From contig CBDVCD010000214.1 of the NCBI GenBank assembly GCA_965372385.1, positions 1-6,332 on the forward strand: DNA of 6,332 bases, given 5' to 3'. This DNA comes from JASJBU01 sp965372385. GTDB taxonomy: Bacteria > Pseudomonadota > Gammaproteobacteria > Chromatiales > Chromatiaceae. The position numbers and the translations under genes are program-made. This document shows, in pieces, positions 1 to 6,290 of the stretch. Below the pieces are notes generated by a model. It did no database searches, had not been told where the DNA came from, and saw only the letters and a program-made list of their open reading frames with translations. Position 1 is the stretch's first letter. Every line of letters starts with the position of its first letter.

Positions 1-1
1 G

Positions 2-415
2 AACTTCATCCAATATGTGAAGGACGGCTTCTTCGACGGGACCATCTTCCATCGGGTCATCGAGAACTTCATGATCCAGGGTGGCGGTTTCCTGCCCGGC
101 ATGATCGAGAAAGAGACCCGTGAAACTATCGAAAATGAAGCGAAAAACGGTCTTTCCAATGAGGCCGGCACCATCGCCATGGCTCGCACCATGGAGCCGC
201 ACTCCGCCACCGCCCAGTTCTTCATCAACCTCTCCAACAACAAGTTCCTTGACCACCCTGGTCAGGACGGCTGGGGCTACTGCGTATTCGGTAAGATCAC
301 CAGCGGCATGGACGTGGTGAATAAGATCAAGGGGGTCGAAACCACCAGCCGTGCCGGCCATCAGGATGTCCCGGCCGAGGATATCATCATCGAAAAGGCC
401 GAGATTACTGACTAG
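2..415 (+). CDS. ppiB: Peptidyl-prolyl cis-trans isomerase, cyclophilin type (5'-truncated)
   Basis: Cytoplasmic cyclophilin that catalyses cis-trans isomerisation of X-Pro peptide bonds during protein folding. The gene enters from the left edge; 137 codons are visible, from an in-frame Asn codon at position 2 to TAG at 413-415. Against E. coli PpiB (about 164 aa, from memory) roughly the first 25 residues are missing, so the GTG at 17 is an internal Val and not the start. The cyclophilin core is clear: FHRVI with the catalytic Arg (visible residue 18), FMIQGGG with the Phe and Gln that line the active site (23 and 26), the AMAR segment, SATAQFFINL, GWGYCVFG and a C-terminal HQDVPAEDIIIE segment. 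There is no linker or second domain, so this is the small single-domain form. The stop directly abuts the lpxH start, which implies cotranscription. Identity is secure; only the N-terminus is unseen. Confidence 0.96.
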   Translation, partial: NFIQYVKDGFFDGTIFHRVIENFMIQGGGFLPGMIEKETRETIENEAKNGLSNEAGTIAMARTMEPHSATAQFFINLSNNKFLDHPGQDGWGYCVFGKITSGMDVVNKIKGVETTSRAGHQDVPAEDIIIEKAEITD

Positions 416-1147
416 GTGTCGGAACTCCTGTTCATCTCCGACCTGCATCTGTCCGGTGATCGGCCGGACACGGTGCGGCTCTTCCTGCAATTCCTCACGA
501 GCCGAGCTCCGCAGGCCGAAACACTCTATATTCTCGGTGACCTGTTCGATGCCTGGATCGGGGACGACCTGGACCTGCCACCCATTCCCCAGATCAAGTC
601 AGCCCTGCGCACCCTTTCCGACAGCGGGACCAATATCCGCCTGATGCACGGTAACCGGGACTTCCTGCTCGGCGATCGCTTCTGTGTCGAAACCGGCTGT
701 GAGCTGCTGGTCGATCCCTGCCTGATCGACCTCCAGGGCATGCCGACCCTGCTGATGCACGGCGATACCCTCTGTACCGACGACCAGGCCTACCAGGCCT
801 TTCGTCAGCAGATACGCGACCCCACCTTCATCCAGCGATTTCTCACTCTGCCGATCCCGCAACGCCTCGCCACCGCCGCCGAATACCGTGCCAAAAGCGG
901 CGAGGCCAATTCCCTGAAGGCCGCCGATATCATGGATGTCAATCAACAAGCCGTGGAGAGCACGATGCGCCAGCATGAAGCACTACGCCTGATCCATGGC
1001 CATACCCACCGTCCCGACCTGCACCGCTTCACCCTCGATGGCCAGCCGGCCCAGCGTTATGTGCTGGCGGAGTGGCATACTCATCACGCCGGGCTTCTCA
1101 GCATCACGCCCGCCGGCTGGCTGAGCGAAACATTCACCTTGGACTGA
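416..1147 (+). CDS. lpxH: UDP-2,3-diacylglucosamine diphosphatase LpxH
   Basis: Lipid A (Raetz pathway) enzyme that hydrolyses UDP-2,3-diacylglucosamine to lipid X and UMP at the cytoplasmic face of the inner membrane, using a di-manganese centre. The 243-aa product has the usual family length. Calcineurin-like metallophosphoesterase motifs occur in order: DLH (Asp9, His11), GDLFD (Asp42), GNRD (Asn80, Arg81), HGDTLCTDD (His115) and GHTHRP (His196, His198), which together supply the expected metal ligands. The EANS and IMDVNQ segments are typical of LpxH rather than of other phosphoesterases. The start is GTG at 416: the preceding in-frame codon is the ppiB stop, and the N-terminus MSELLFISDLHL aligns with E. 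coli MATLFIADLHL. The Shine-Dalgarno is weak (GAGA at 401-404, about 11 bases upstream), so translation probably depends on coupling to ppiB. All catalytic residues are present. Confidence 0.97.
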   Translation: MSELLFISDLHLSGDRPDTVRLFLQFLTSRAPQAETLYILGDLFDAWIGDDLDLPPIPQIKSALRTLSDSGTNIRLMHGNRDFLLGDRFCVETGCELLVDPCLIDLQGMPTLLMHGDTLCTDDQAYQAFRQQIRDPTFIQRFLTLPIPQRLATAAEYRAKSGEANSLKAADIMDVNQQAVESTMRQHEALRLIHGHTHRPDLHRFTLDGQPAQRYVLAEWHTHHAGLLSITPAGWLSETFTLD

Positions 1148-1191
1148 GCTATCTTTAGCGGAATCGCCAACTAATCCATGACAACCTCCAC

Positions 1192-1196
1192 AAGGA
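1192..1196 (+). promoter_or_regulatory. Ribosome binding site of the 1358-aa membrane protein gene
   Basis: AAGGA lies seven bases before the ATG at 1204, an almost ideal Shine-Dalgarno. It fixes the start of the large gene and is clearly stronger than the sites of lpxH and the EamA gene. The 56-base spacer after lpxH shows no convincing promoter or terminator, so the gene probably continues the ppiB-lpxH transcript but initiates independently. Confidence 0.75.
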
Positions 1197-1203
1197 TGGT
1201 CTG

Positions 1204-1275
1204 ATGACAATTTTCAAACCGTTTCCGCTGTGCCTCCTCATGTTCGCCTCGCTGCTCGCCACCTCAGCCCATGCC
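1204..1275 (+). other. Predicted signal peptide of the 1358-aa protein
   Basis: Residues 1-24 have one Lys (K5), a hydrophobic core (roughly LCLLMFASLLA) and a small-X-small site A22-H23-A24 before Arg25. This is a classical Sec/signal peptidase I layout. C10 lies in the hydrophobic core and is not followed by a lipobox arrangement at the end of the peptide, so a lipoprotein is unlikely. The segment places the first long domain in the periplasm. Confidence 0.8.
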
Positions 1276-4200
1276 CGCCCCCTGGCCGAGGAGGCAGTCC
1301 CCGAACCCCTCCAGCCCTGGGTCGACTGGGTGCTCTGGGAGCACCAGGAACAAGACTGCCCCATGCTCTACAACACCACCCAGCGCCGCTGTGTCTGGCC
1401 GGGAGAACTTGCGCTTGAACTGAGCGAGCGCGGCGGCCGTTTCAGCCAGTCGCTGACGGTCTACCGGAAGAGTCAGGTCAGCCTGCCCGGCAGCGACAGC
1501 TACTGGCCCGTGCAGGCGAGTGTCAATGGCCAGCCGGCGGCCATCATCGCTCAGGGCAAGGTGCCGACCATTCAACTGGAGCCTGGTAGGTACCAGGTGG
1601 AGGGTCGGTTCAGCTGGGAACGACTGCCGGAGTCCCTGCCGATCCCAGGGGAGACCGGCCTGCTCTCCCTGCAGGTGAATGGCGTACAACGGGACCATCC
1701 GGAACTGCGGGACGGCCAGCTCTGGCTGCGCGAAGGCACCGATAGCACGCTCCGCACCCCCGAGGACCGGCTGCGTCTCGAGGTCTTCCGCCGGGTGATC
1801 GACAGCCACCCGCTACGGCTGACAACCCTGCTGAAACTGGAGGTCTCCGGCAAGCAGCGGGAGGTCATTCTGGGCCAGCCCCTGCTGGAGGGTTTTCTGC
1901 CCCAGCAGATCAAAAGCCCGCTGCCGGCCAGACTGGAACCGGATGGCCGCCTGCGGGTCCAGGTGCGACCCGGTCAATGGGATCTGGAGATTCACGCCCT
2001 GCAGCCGGACTACCTGACCAAACTGAATCTTACCACCCAGCCCGCCCCCTGGCCGGAGCAGGAGATCTGGAGCTTCGAGGCACAACCCGCCCTGCGGCTG
2101 GTCGAGATCGAAGGGGCGCCACAGATCGACCCACTGCAGACCCGTCTGCCGCCGGACTGGCGCTCCCTGCCGGCCTATCAGATGCGGGCCGACCAGACAC
2201 TCACCCTGCAGGTGATGCGGCGAGGCGATCCCCAGCCTGAGCCGGACAAGCTCCAGCTGCAGCGGGATCTCTGGCTCGACTTCGATGGTCAGGGCTATAC
2301 CCTGCGCGACAGCATCCGTGGCGCCATGACCTCCGGCTGGCGCCTGTCGGTCGACCCGGAACTCAATCTCGGCCGGGTGACCCTGAACGGCGAGGCGCAA
2401 TTCATCACCCGGCTGGAAGCGGATAACCGGCAGGGGGTCGAGGTCCGCCAGGGCAGCATCGATCTGGCGGGTGAGAGCCGCATCGAGGGCCCTGGCAGGG
2501 AGCTGCCGGCCTCCGGCTGGGGCCGCACCTTCCAACAAGTAGGGGCGGTGCTGCACCTGCCACCCGGCTGGCGTCTGCTGGCGGTAAGCGGGGTGGACGC
2601 CGAACGCCACTCCTGGCTGAAGCAGTGGACGCTCTACGATCTCTTCCTGGTCTTCGTCATCGCTGCCGCAGTGGGCAAACTCTGGGGCTGGCGCTGGGCC
2701 GTACCAGCCCTGGTCACCCTGGCACTGATCTGGCACGAGCCGGGGGCGCCCCGACATATCTGGCTCTATCTGCTGGCAGTCACCGCCCTGCAGCGGGCCT
2801 TGCCGGCGGGCAAATATCGCAATACCGCCAGGCTGGCGCGTTTTGCCGGACTGGCGGTGCTGCTGGTGATCGGGCTGCCCTTCATGGTGGATCAGGCCCG
2901 CACCGGTCTCTATCCGCAACTGGGCCGGCCCGGCATCCAGCCCTACCTCCCGGTTACCCAGCCGGGGGTCAGGATGATGTCCGACGAGGCCGCCCCTGAG
3001 CTATCCAAAGCGCCAAGAGAGAAGCGCAGGGACTATCTGGAACAGAAGCTCTCCTCCATTGCATCCCTGCCGCGAACCGCGGGTTCACCTTCGCCAGATC
3101 GCTGGAGCCCCGATCCCAAGGCGAATATTCAGACCGGCCCCGGACTGCCCAGTTGGCAGTGGCAGCGCATCCCCCTCAGTTGGAACGGCCCGGTAGCTCC
3201 TGAACAGCGCATCAGACTGGCCCTGGCCGGTCCGTCCCTCAATCTGCTGTTCAATGGTCTGAGGATGCTGCTGTTGCTGCTGCTCGCCTGGCGCTTCGTC
3301 GACCGGCAGGGGTTTCACCTGCCGCAAGCGGGGACCGGGACCGCCGCCCTGCTGCTGTTGGGCCTGCCGATCCTGGGGACCCCCGATCCAGCCATGGCGG
3401 CCTACCCAAGCCAGCAACTGCTCCAGCAACTGGAGCAGCGTCTGATCCAACCACCGGAGTGCCTGCCCCAGTGCGCCGACATCCCCCGTATGGGACTGGA
3501 GCTGACCGAGACGGCCCTCAGCGCCCGGCTGCGGGTCGATGCCCTGGAAAAGACCGTCATCCCCCTGCCCCTCGACACCCGGCAACAGACCCCGGTTCAG
3601 GTACTGCTGAATGGGGCCCCAGCAACCTTGATGCGGGATACCAAAGGATTGCTCTGGATCGAGCTGCCCAAGGGACAACACGAGATCCGGCTTTCCGCCC
3701 GCCTGCCCAACCGACCACAGTTACAGATACCGCTACCGCTGCCCCCGCACCGGGTGGAGGTAACCAGCAGCGCCTGGAGCGTGGAGGGGCTGCGCGAGAA
3801 CCAGGTACCGGATCGTCAGTTGAACCTGACCCGCATACAGTCCCTGACAGACCAGGCGGATGACCCACAGGCGACCTTCGCCCCTCAGACACTGCCCCCC
3901 TTCGTGCAGGTCGAGCGCACCCTGCGCCTGGACCTGGAGTGGTCGGTAGAGACCCGGGTGCGACGGCTCTCTCCGACCGGCAGCCCCATCGTCCTGCACA
4001 TCCCCCTACTGCCGGACGAGTCGGTGATCAGCGAGGGGATACGGGTGAAGGAGCGGGAGGTCCTGGTCAACATGGGCCCGTCAAGCCGGGAGATCCGCTG
4101 GCTCTCACGGCTGCCGGTCGGTGGCCGGATTCAGTTGACCGCACCCCAGACCAGCCAGTGGGTGGAGCTCTGGCGGGTGGATGTGGGTCCTCTCTGGCAT

Positions 4201-5280
4201 GCGCAAATCGAAGGCATCGCGCCGGTCCACCATCAGGGCCAGAATCGCTGGCTGCCCAGCTGGATGCCCTGGTCCGGGGAGTCGGTCAGCCTGGATCTAA
4301 CCCGCCCGCAGGGAGTCGAGGGGGCCACCCGGACCATTGACCGCGCTGCCCTGACCCTGCGTCCGGGCCAGCGGGCCACTGACACCACACTGGTGTTCCG
4401 CCTGCGCAGCAGTCAGGGAGGCCGCCATGAGATCAGACTGCCCCAGGGGGCGGAGTTGCTTGTGGTGAAGATCGACAACCGACCGCAACCCATTCGCCAG
4501 GAAGGTCAAACCGTCTCCCTGCCGGTGCATCCCGGCGAACAGACCTATCAGCTGGAGTGGCGGCGGGATCAGGGTATCCAGGGGCAGTGGCACACCCCGA
4601 CACTGGATCTGGGGCTGCCCAGCGTGAATACCGATATCCGCGTGCAGATGGCCCGGGACCGCTGGATCCTGTTCGCCAAGGGGCCGCGGCTCGGGCCGGC
4701 GGTGCTGTTCTGGGGGGAGCTGCTGGTGATCCTGCTGGTGGCGGTGATCCTCGGCCGGCTGCACGCCTACTCGCCCCTCGGATTTGTCTCCTGGCTGCTG
4801 CTCGGCATCGGCCTGAGCCAGGTCTCCATCTGGTCCGCCCTGCTGGTGGCGGTAACCTTCTTTGCCTTTGGTTATCGCCGCCGGATCGATCCCCAGCAGA
4901 TTACAGGCAGTTTCAACCTGCTCCAGGTGGCGCTTGTGCTGCTCTCCCTCTTCACCCTGGGGACCCTTTTCTGGGCCGTACAGCAGGGGCTGCTGGGGCT
5001 GCCGGAGATGCAGATAAGCGGTAACGGCTCCAGTGCCTATCAGCTCAACTGGTATCAGGATAGATCCGGCGAGCTGCTGCCGCAGGCCTCGGTCTACTCG
5101 GTACCCCTGCTGGTCTATCGCCTGCTGATGCTGGCCTGGGCCCTGTGGCTGGCGTTTTCGCTGCTGGCTTGGGTCAAATGGGCCTGGAATGCGTTCAGCC
5201 ATCGCGGCCGCTGGATCGAGATCAAAATACAGTTACCGAAAAGAAAGCGAGTTCGCAAAGAGGCACCGAAACAGACCTGA
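1204..5280 (+). CDS. Large duplicated periplasmic/inner-membrane protein of unknown function
   Basis: I do not recognise a named family. The 1358-aa product begins with a signal peptide (hydrophobic stretch about residues 8-20, A-H-A before a likely cut after 24). Residues 25-475 form a beta-rich extracytoplasmic region, followed by helices near 477-494, 497-511, 518-530 and 547-563, a hydrophilic loop (564-677) with basic then Pro-rich sequence and IQTGPGLPSWQW (642-653), and a helix at 679-698. A second signal-like hydrophobic segment (710-726) opens a second extracytoplasmic region (727-1163), followed by helices near 1164-1185, 1191-1205, 1207-1224, 1237-1260 and 1298-1325 and a very basic tail (KRKRVRK). 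Basic loops at 531-546 and 1225-1227 fit the positive-inside rule. The halves are homologous to each other. No catalytic motif or nucleotide-binding site is visible. The start is set by the AAGGA site. GC and codon use match the neighbours, so nothing suggests recent transfer. An envelope role is inferred from context only. Confidence 0.93.
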   Translation: MTIFKPFPLCLLMFASLLATSAHARPLAEEAVPEPLQPWVDWVLWEHQEQDCPMLYNTTQRRCVWPGELALELSERGGRFSQSLTVYRKSQVSLPGSDSYWPVQASVNGQPAAIIAQGKVPTIQLEPGRYQVEGRFSWERLPESLPIPGETGLLSLQVNGVQRDHPELRDGQLWLREGTDSTLRTPEDRLRLEVFRRVIDSHPLRLTTLLKLEVSGKQREVILGQPLLEGFLPQQIKSPLPARLEPDGRLRVQVRPGQWDLEIHALQPDYLTKLNLTTQPAPWPEQEIWSFEAQPALRLVEIEGAPQIDPLQTRLPPDWRSLPAYQMRADQTLTLQVMRRGDPQPEPDKLQLQRDLWLDFDGQGYTLRDSIRGAMTSGWRLSVDPELNLGRVTLNGEAQFITRLEADNRQGVEVRQGSIDLAGESRIEGPGRELPASGWGRTFQQVGAVLHLPPGWRLLAVSGVDAERHSWLKQWTLYDLFLVFVIAAAVGKLWGWRWAVPALVTLALIWHEPGAPRHIWLYLLAVTALQRALPAGKYRNTARLARFAGLAVLLVIGLPFMVDQARTGLYPQLGRPGIQPYLPVTQPGVRMMSDEAAPELSKAPREKRRDYLEQKLSSIASLPRTAGSPSPDRWSPDPKANIQTGPGLPSWQWQRIPLSWNGPVAPEQRIRLALAGPSLNLLFNGLRMLLLLLLAWRFVDRQGFHLPQAGTGTAALLLLGLPILGTPDPAMAAYPSQQLLQQLEQRLIQPPECLPQCADIPRMGLELTETALSARLRVDALEKTVIPLPLDTRQQTPVQVLLNGAPATLMRDTKGLLWIELPKGQHEIRLSARLPNRPQLQIPLPLPPHRVEVTSSAWSVEGLRENQVPDRQLNLTRIQSLTDQADDPQATFAPQTLPPFVQVERTLRLDLEWSVETRVRRLSPTGSPIVLHIPLLPDESVISEGIRVKEREVLVNMGPSSREIRWLSRLPVGGRIQLTAPQTSQWVELWRVDVGPLWHAQIEGIAPVHHQGQNRWLPSWMPWSGESVSLDLTRPQGVEGATRTIDRAALTLRPGQRATDTTLVFRLRSSQGGRHEIRLPQGAELLVVKIDNRPQPIRQEGQTVSLPVHPGEQTYQLEWRRDQGIQGQWHTPTLDLGLPSVNTDIRVQMARDRWILFAKGPRLGPAVLFWGELLVILLVAVILGRLHAYSPLGFVSWLLLGIGLSQVSIWSALLVAVTFFAFGYRRRIDPQQITGSFNLLQVALVLLSLFTLGTLFWAVQQGLLGLPEMQISGNGSSAYQLNWYQDRSGELLPQASVYSVPLLVYRLLMLAWALWLAFSLLAWVKWAWNAFSHRGRWIEIKIQLPKRKRVRKEAPKQT
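1276..3303 (+). repeat. Protein repeat unit A (first half of the duplicated membrane protein)
   Basis: Residues 25-700. Order: Cys pair C52/C63, GELALELSE strand, PVQASVNGQPA (102-112), EIW (287-289), IEG (302-304), RLPPDW (314-319), LTLQVMRRG (333-341), VTLNGEA (392-398), PPGWRLLAVSGVD (453-465), four helices, an extracytoplasmic loop and the final helix with RMLLLLLLAW (687-696). Each element has a counterpart in the same order in unit B. Unit A carries an extra hydrophilic stretch (about 590-650) in the loop before its last helix. The similarity is at protein level; I see no long nucleotide identity, so the duplication is old. Confidence 0.75.
3313..5277 (+). repeat. Protein repeat unit B (second half of the duplicated membrane protein)
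   Basis: Residues 704-1358. Order: signal-like hydrophobic segment ending A730-M731-A732, Cys pair C753/C757, MGLELTE strand, PVQVLLNGAPA (797-807), ELW (988-990), IEG (1002-1004), RWLPSW (1015-1020), VSLDLTRPQG (1028-1037), VKIDNRP (1088-1094), RWILFAKG (1153-1160), four helices, a short extracytoplasmic loop and a final helix with RLLMLAWALW (1306-1315). The periplasmic motifs sit 695-701 residues after their unit A equivalents. The loop before the last helix is much shorter than in unit A. Confidence 0.75.
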
Positions 5281-5286
5281 TCATCC

Positions 5287-6162
5287 ATGGACTGGCTGCT
5301 GATAACCCTGTTCTGCGCCTTCAGCCTGGCCTCGGCGGATGCGCTGATCAAGGCCAGGCTCGCGGACTATTCGGCGCGGGAGCTGACCTTCGTGCGGCTG
5401 ACCCTCACCGGTCTGTTGGTGTCGCCCCTGCTGCTCGCCCAGCCTTTCCCCGAGCTGCCCCTCAATTTCTGGTTGTGGGTGGGGAGCATCGTACCCCTGG
5501 AGATCCTCGCGATGCTGCTCTACAGCCGGGCGATTCGTGACTATCCCCTGTCCCAGACCCTGCCCTATATGGCCTTTACCCCGGTCTTCGTCACCTTTAC
5601 CGGGTATCTGCTGTTGGGCGAATCCCTCTCCACTCAGGGATTGATGGGAATCCTGCTGGTGGTCGCGGGGGCCTGGCTGCTGAACTTCCAGTGGGCCTCC
5701 TGGCGGGCTTGGCGCAGCTGGTTGCAGCCGCTGCTGCATATCCTGCAACATCCAGGCTCGCTGATGATGCTCGGCGTTGCCCTGCTCTACAGCATCACCG
5801 CAGTGGGTGGGAAAGGGGCGATGCAATACATGGCTCCGGAGCTCTTCGGACCTTTCTATTTTATGCTGGTCGGGCTGGTGCTGGTGCCATTATTGGGTTT
5901 GGGGAGGCCGAAAAGACTCAAGCGCATCTGGCGTAAACCCCTCCCGGTGCTTGCTACGGCATTGTTGATGGGGTTGATGCTGATCACCCACTTCATCGCC
6001 CTGCAGCAGGTCGAGGTGGCCTATATGATCGCGGTGAAGCGCACCAGTCTGCTGTTCGGCATGTTATATGGGGCCTGGCTGTTCAGGGAACCCGGACTGG
6101 GCGGACATCTGCTTGCCGGTTCGGTAATGCTGGGCGGCGTGGCCCTGATTGCCACGAGTTAA
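5287..6162 (+). CDS. EamA/DMT-superfamily membrane transporter
   Basis: Predicted inner-membrane carrier of the drug/metabolite transporter superfamily, a group that exports or exchanges small metabolites; the substrate cannot be read from sequence. The 291-aa length is typical for the two-EamA-domain form. About ten hydrophobic helices occur, in two halves: residues 3-134 and 159-290. The first half ends with the familiar GESLSTQGLMGILLVVAGAW pattern, and the second contains VAYMIAVKRTSLLFGMLYG followed by FREPGLGGHLLAGSVMLGGV, the matching C-terminal EamA signature. The inter-half loop (135-157) and the loop at 207-218 are basic, as expected for cytoplasmic loops. ATG at 5287 is only six bases after the upstream TGA and no good Shine-Dalgarno sits in range (AAAGAGG at 5257-5263 is too far), so translational coupling to the large membrane protein is likely. 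The stop is TAA. Family assignment is firm, function open. Confidence 0.92.
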   Translation: MDWLLITLFCAFSLASADALIKARLADYSARELTFVRLTLTGLLVSPLLLAQPFPELPLNFWLWVGSIVPLEILAMLLYSRAIRDYPLSQTLPYMAFTPVFVTFTGYLLLGESLSTQGLMGILLVVAGAWLLNFQWASWRAWRSWLQPLLHILQHPGSLMMLGVALLYSITAVGGKGAMQYMAPELFGPFYFMLVGLVLVPLLGLGRPKRLKRIWRKPLPVLATALLMGLMLITHFIALQQVEVAYMIAVKRTSLLFGMLYGAWLFREPGLGGHLLAGSVMLGGVALIATS

Positions 6163-6185
6163 CCCTATCGTTGCAAAAAATGTAG

Positions 6186-6290
6186 GTTGGGTTAGATGTG
6201 CAAAACATCAGGAATTTTGCTTGATAACATAATTGAACACATCGTAACCCAACAACTGAGGTTGAAATAGGCTGAAGGTGTTGGGTTACG
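6186..6290. repeat. Intergenic palindromic repeat with three GTTGGGTTA-type arms
   Basis: Three copies of an 8-base core occur in alternating orientation: TTGGGTTA at 6187-6194, its complement TAACCCAA at 6245-6252, and TTGGGTTA again at 6281-6288. GTTGGGTTAGATGTG (6186-6200) pairs with CACATCGTAACCCAAC (6238-6253) apart from one bulged base, across a 37-base loop. CGTAACCCAAC (6243-6253) also pairs perfectly with GTTGGGTTACG (6280-6290) across 26 bases, so the middle arm can choose partners. Inside the first loop GCAAAA (6200-6205) pairs with TTTTGC (6215-6220). AGGTGT (6276-6281) and ACACCT (6295-6300) flank the third copy. The whole 6163-6332 stretch is more AT-rich than the genes and holds no other supported feature. 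From memory, TAGGTTGGGTTA-type palindromes are dispersed in many proteobacterial genomes. No T-run follows, so it is not a classic terminator. Confidence 0.7.

Noticed and set aside
1147..1163. Small stem GCTA-TCTT-TAGC just after lpxH as a terminator
   Set aside because: Only four base pairs and no T-run follows. A terminator here would also separate closely spaced co-directional genes.
1813..2919. 368-codon open frame on the minus strand
   Set aside because: It lies fully antisense to the large gene. Its composition (Gln, Gly, Arg, Pro rich) is what CTG/CAG-rich GC codons give on the other strand, there is no recognisable domain, and the sense frame has matching repeat motifs.
3271..3290. 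CTG-rich run (ctgctgttgctgctgctc) as a microsatellite
   Set aside because: It is in frame and encodes the Leu-rich membrane helix of unit A; codon bias for CTG explains it.
4297..5202. 301-codon open frame on the minus strand
   Set aside because: Also antisense to the large gene, with low-complexity Gln/Pro/Gly composition and no domain. It is a GC-driven shadow of the membrane helices.
5281..5826. 181-codon minus-strand frame opposite the EamA gene
   Set aside because: Antisense to clear transporter sequence, with Gln/His/Gly-rich shadow composition.
6215..6232. Possible promoter-like TTGCTT / CATAAT in the AT-rich tail
   Set aside because: Spacing between the hexamers is far too short and the bases lie in the loop of the palindromic repeat; no gene clearly follows within the window.
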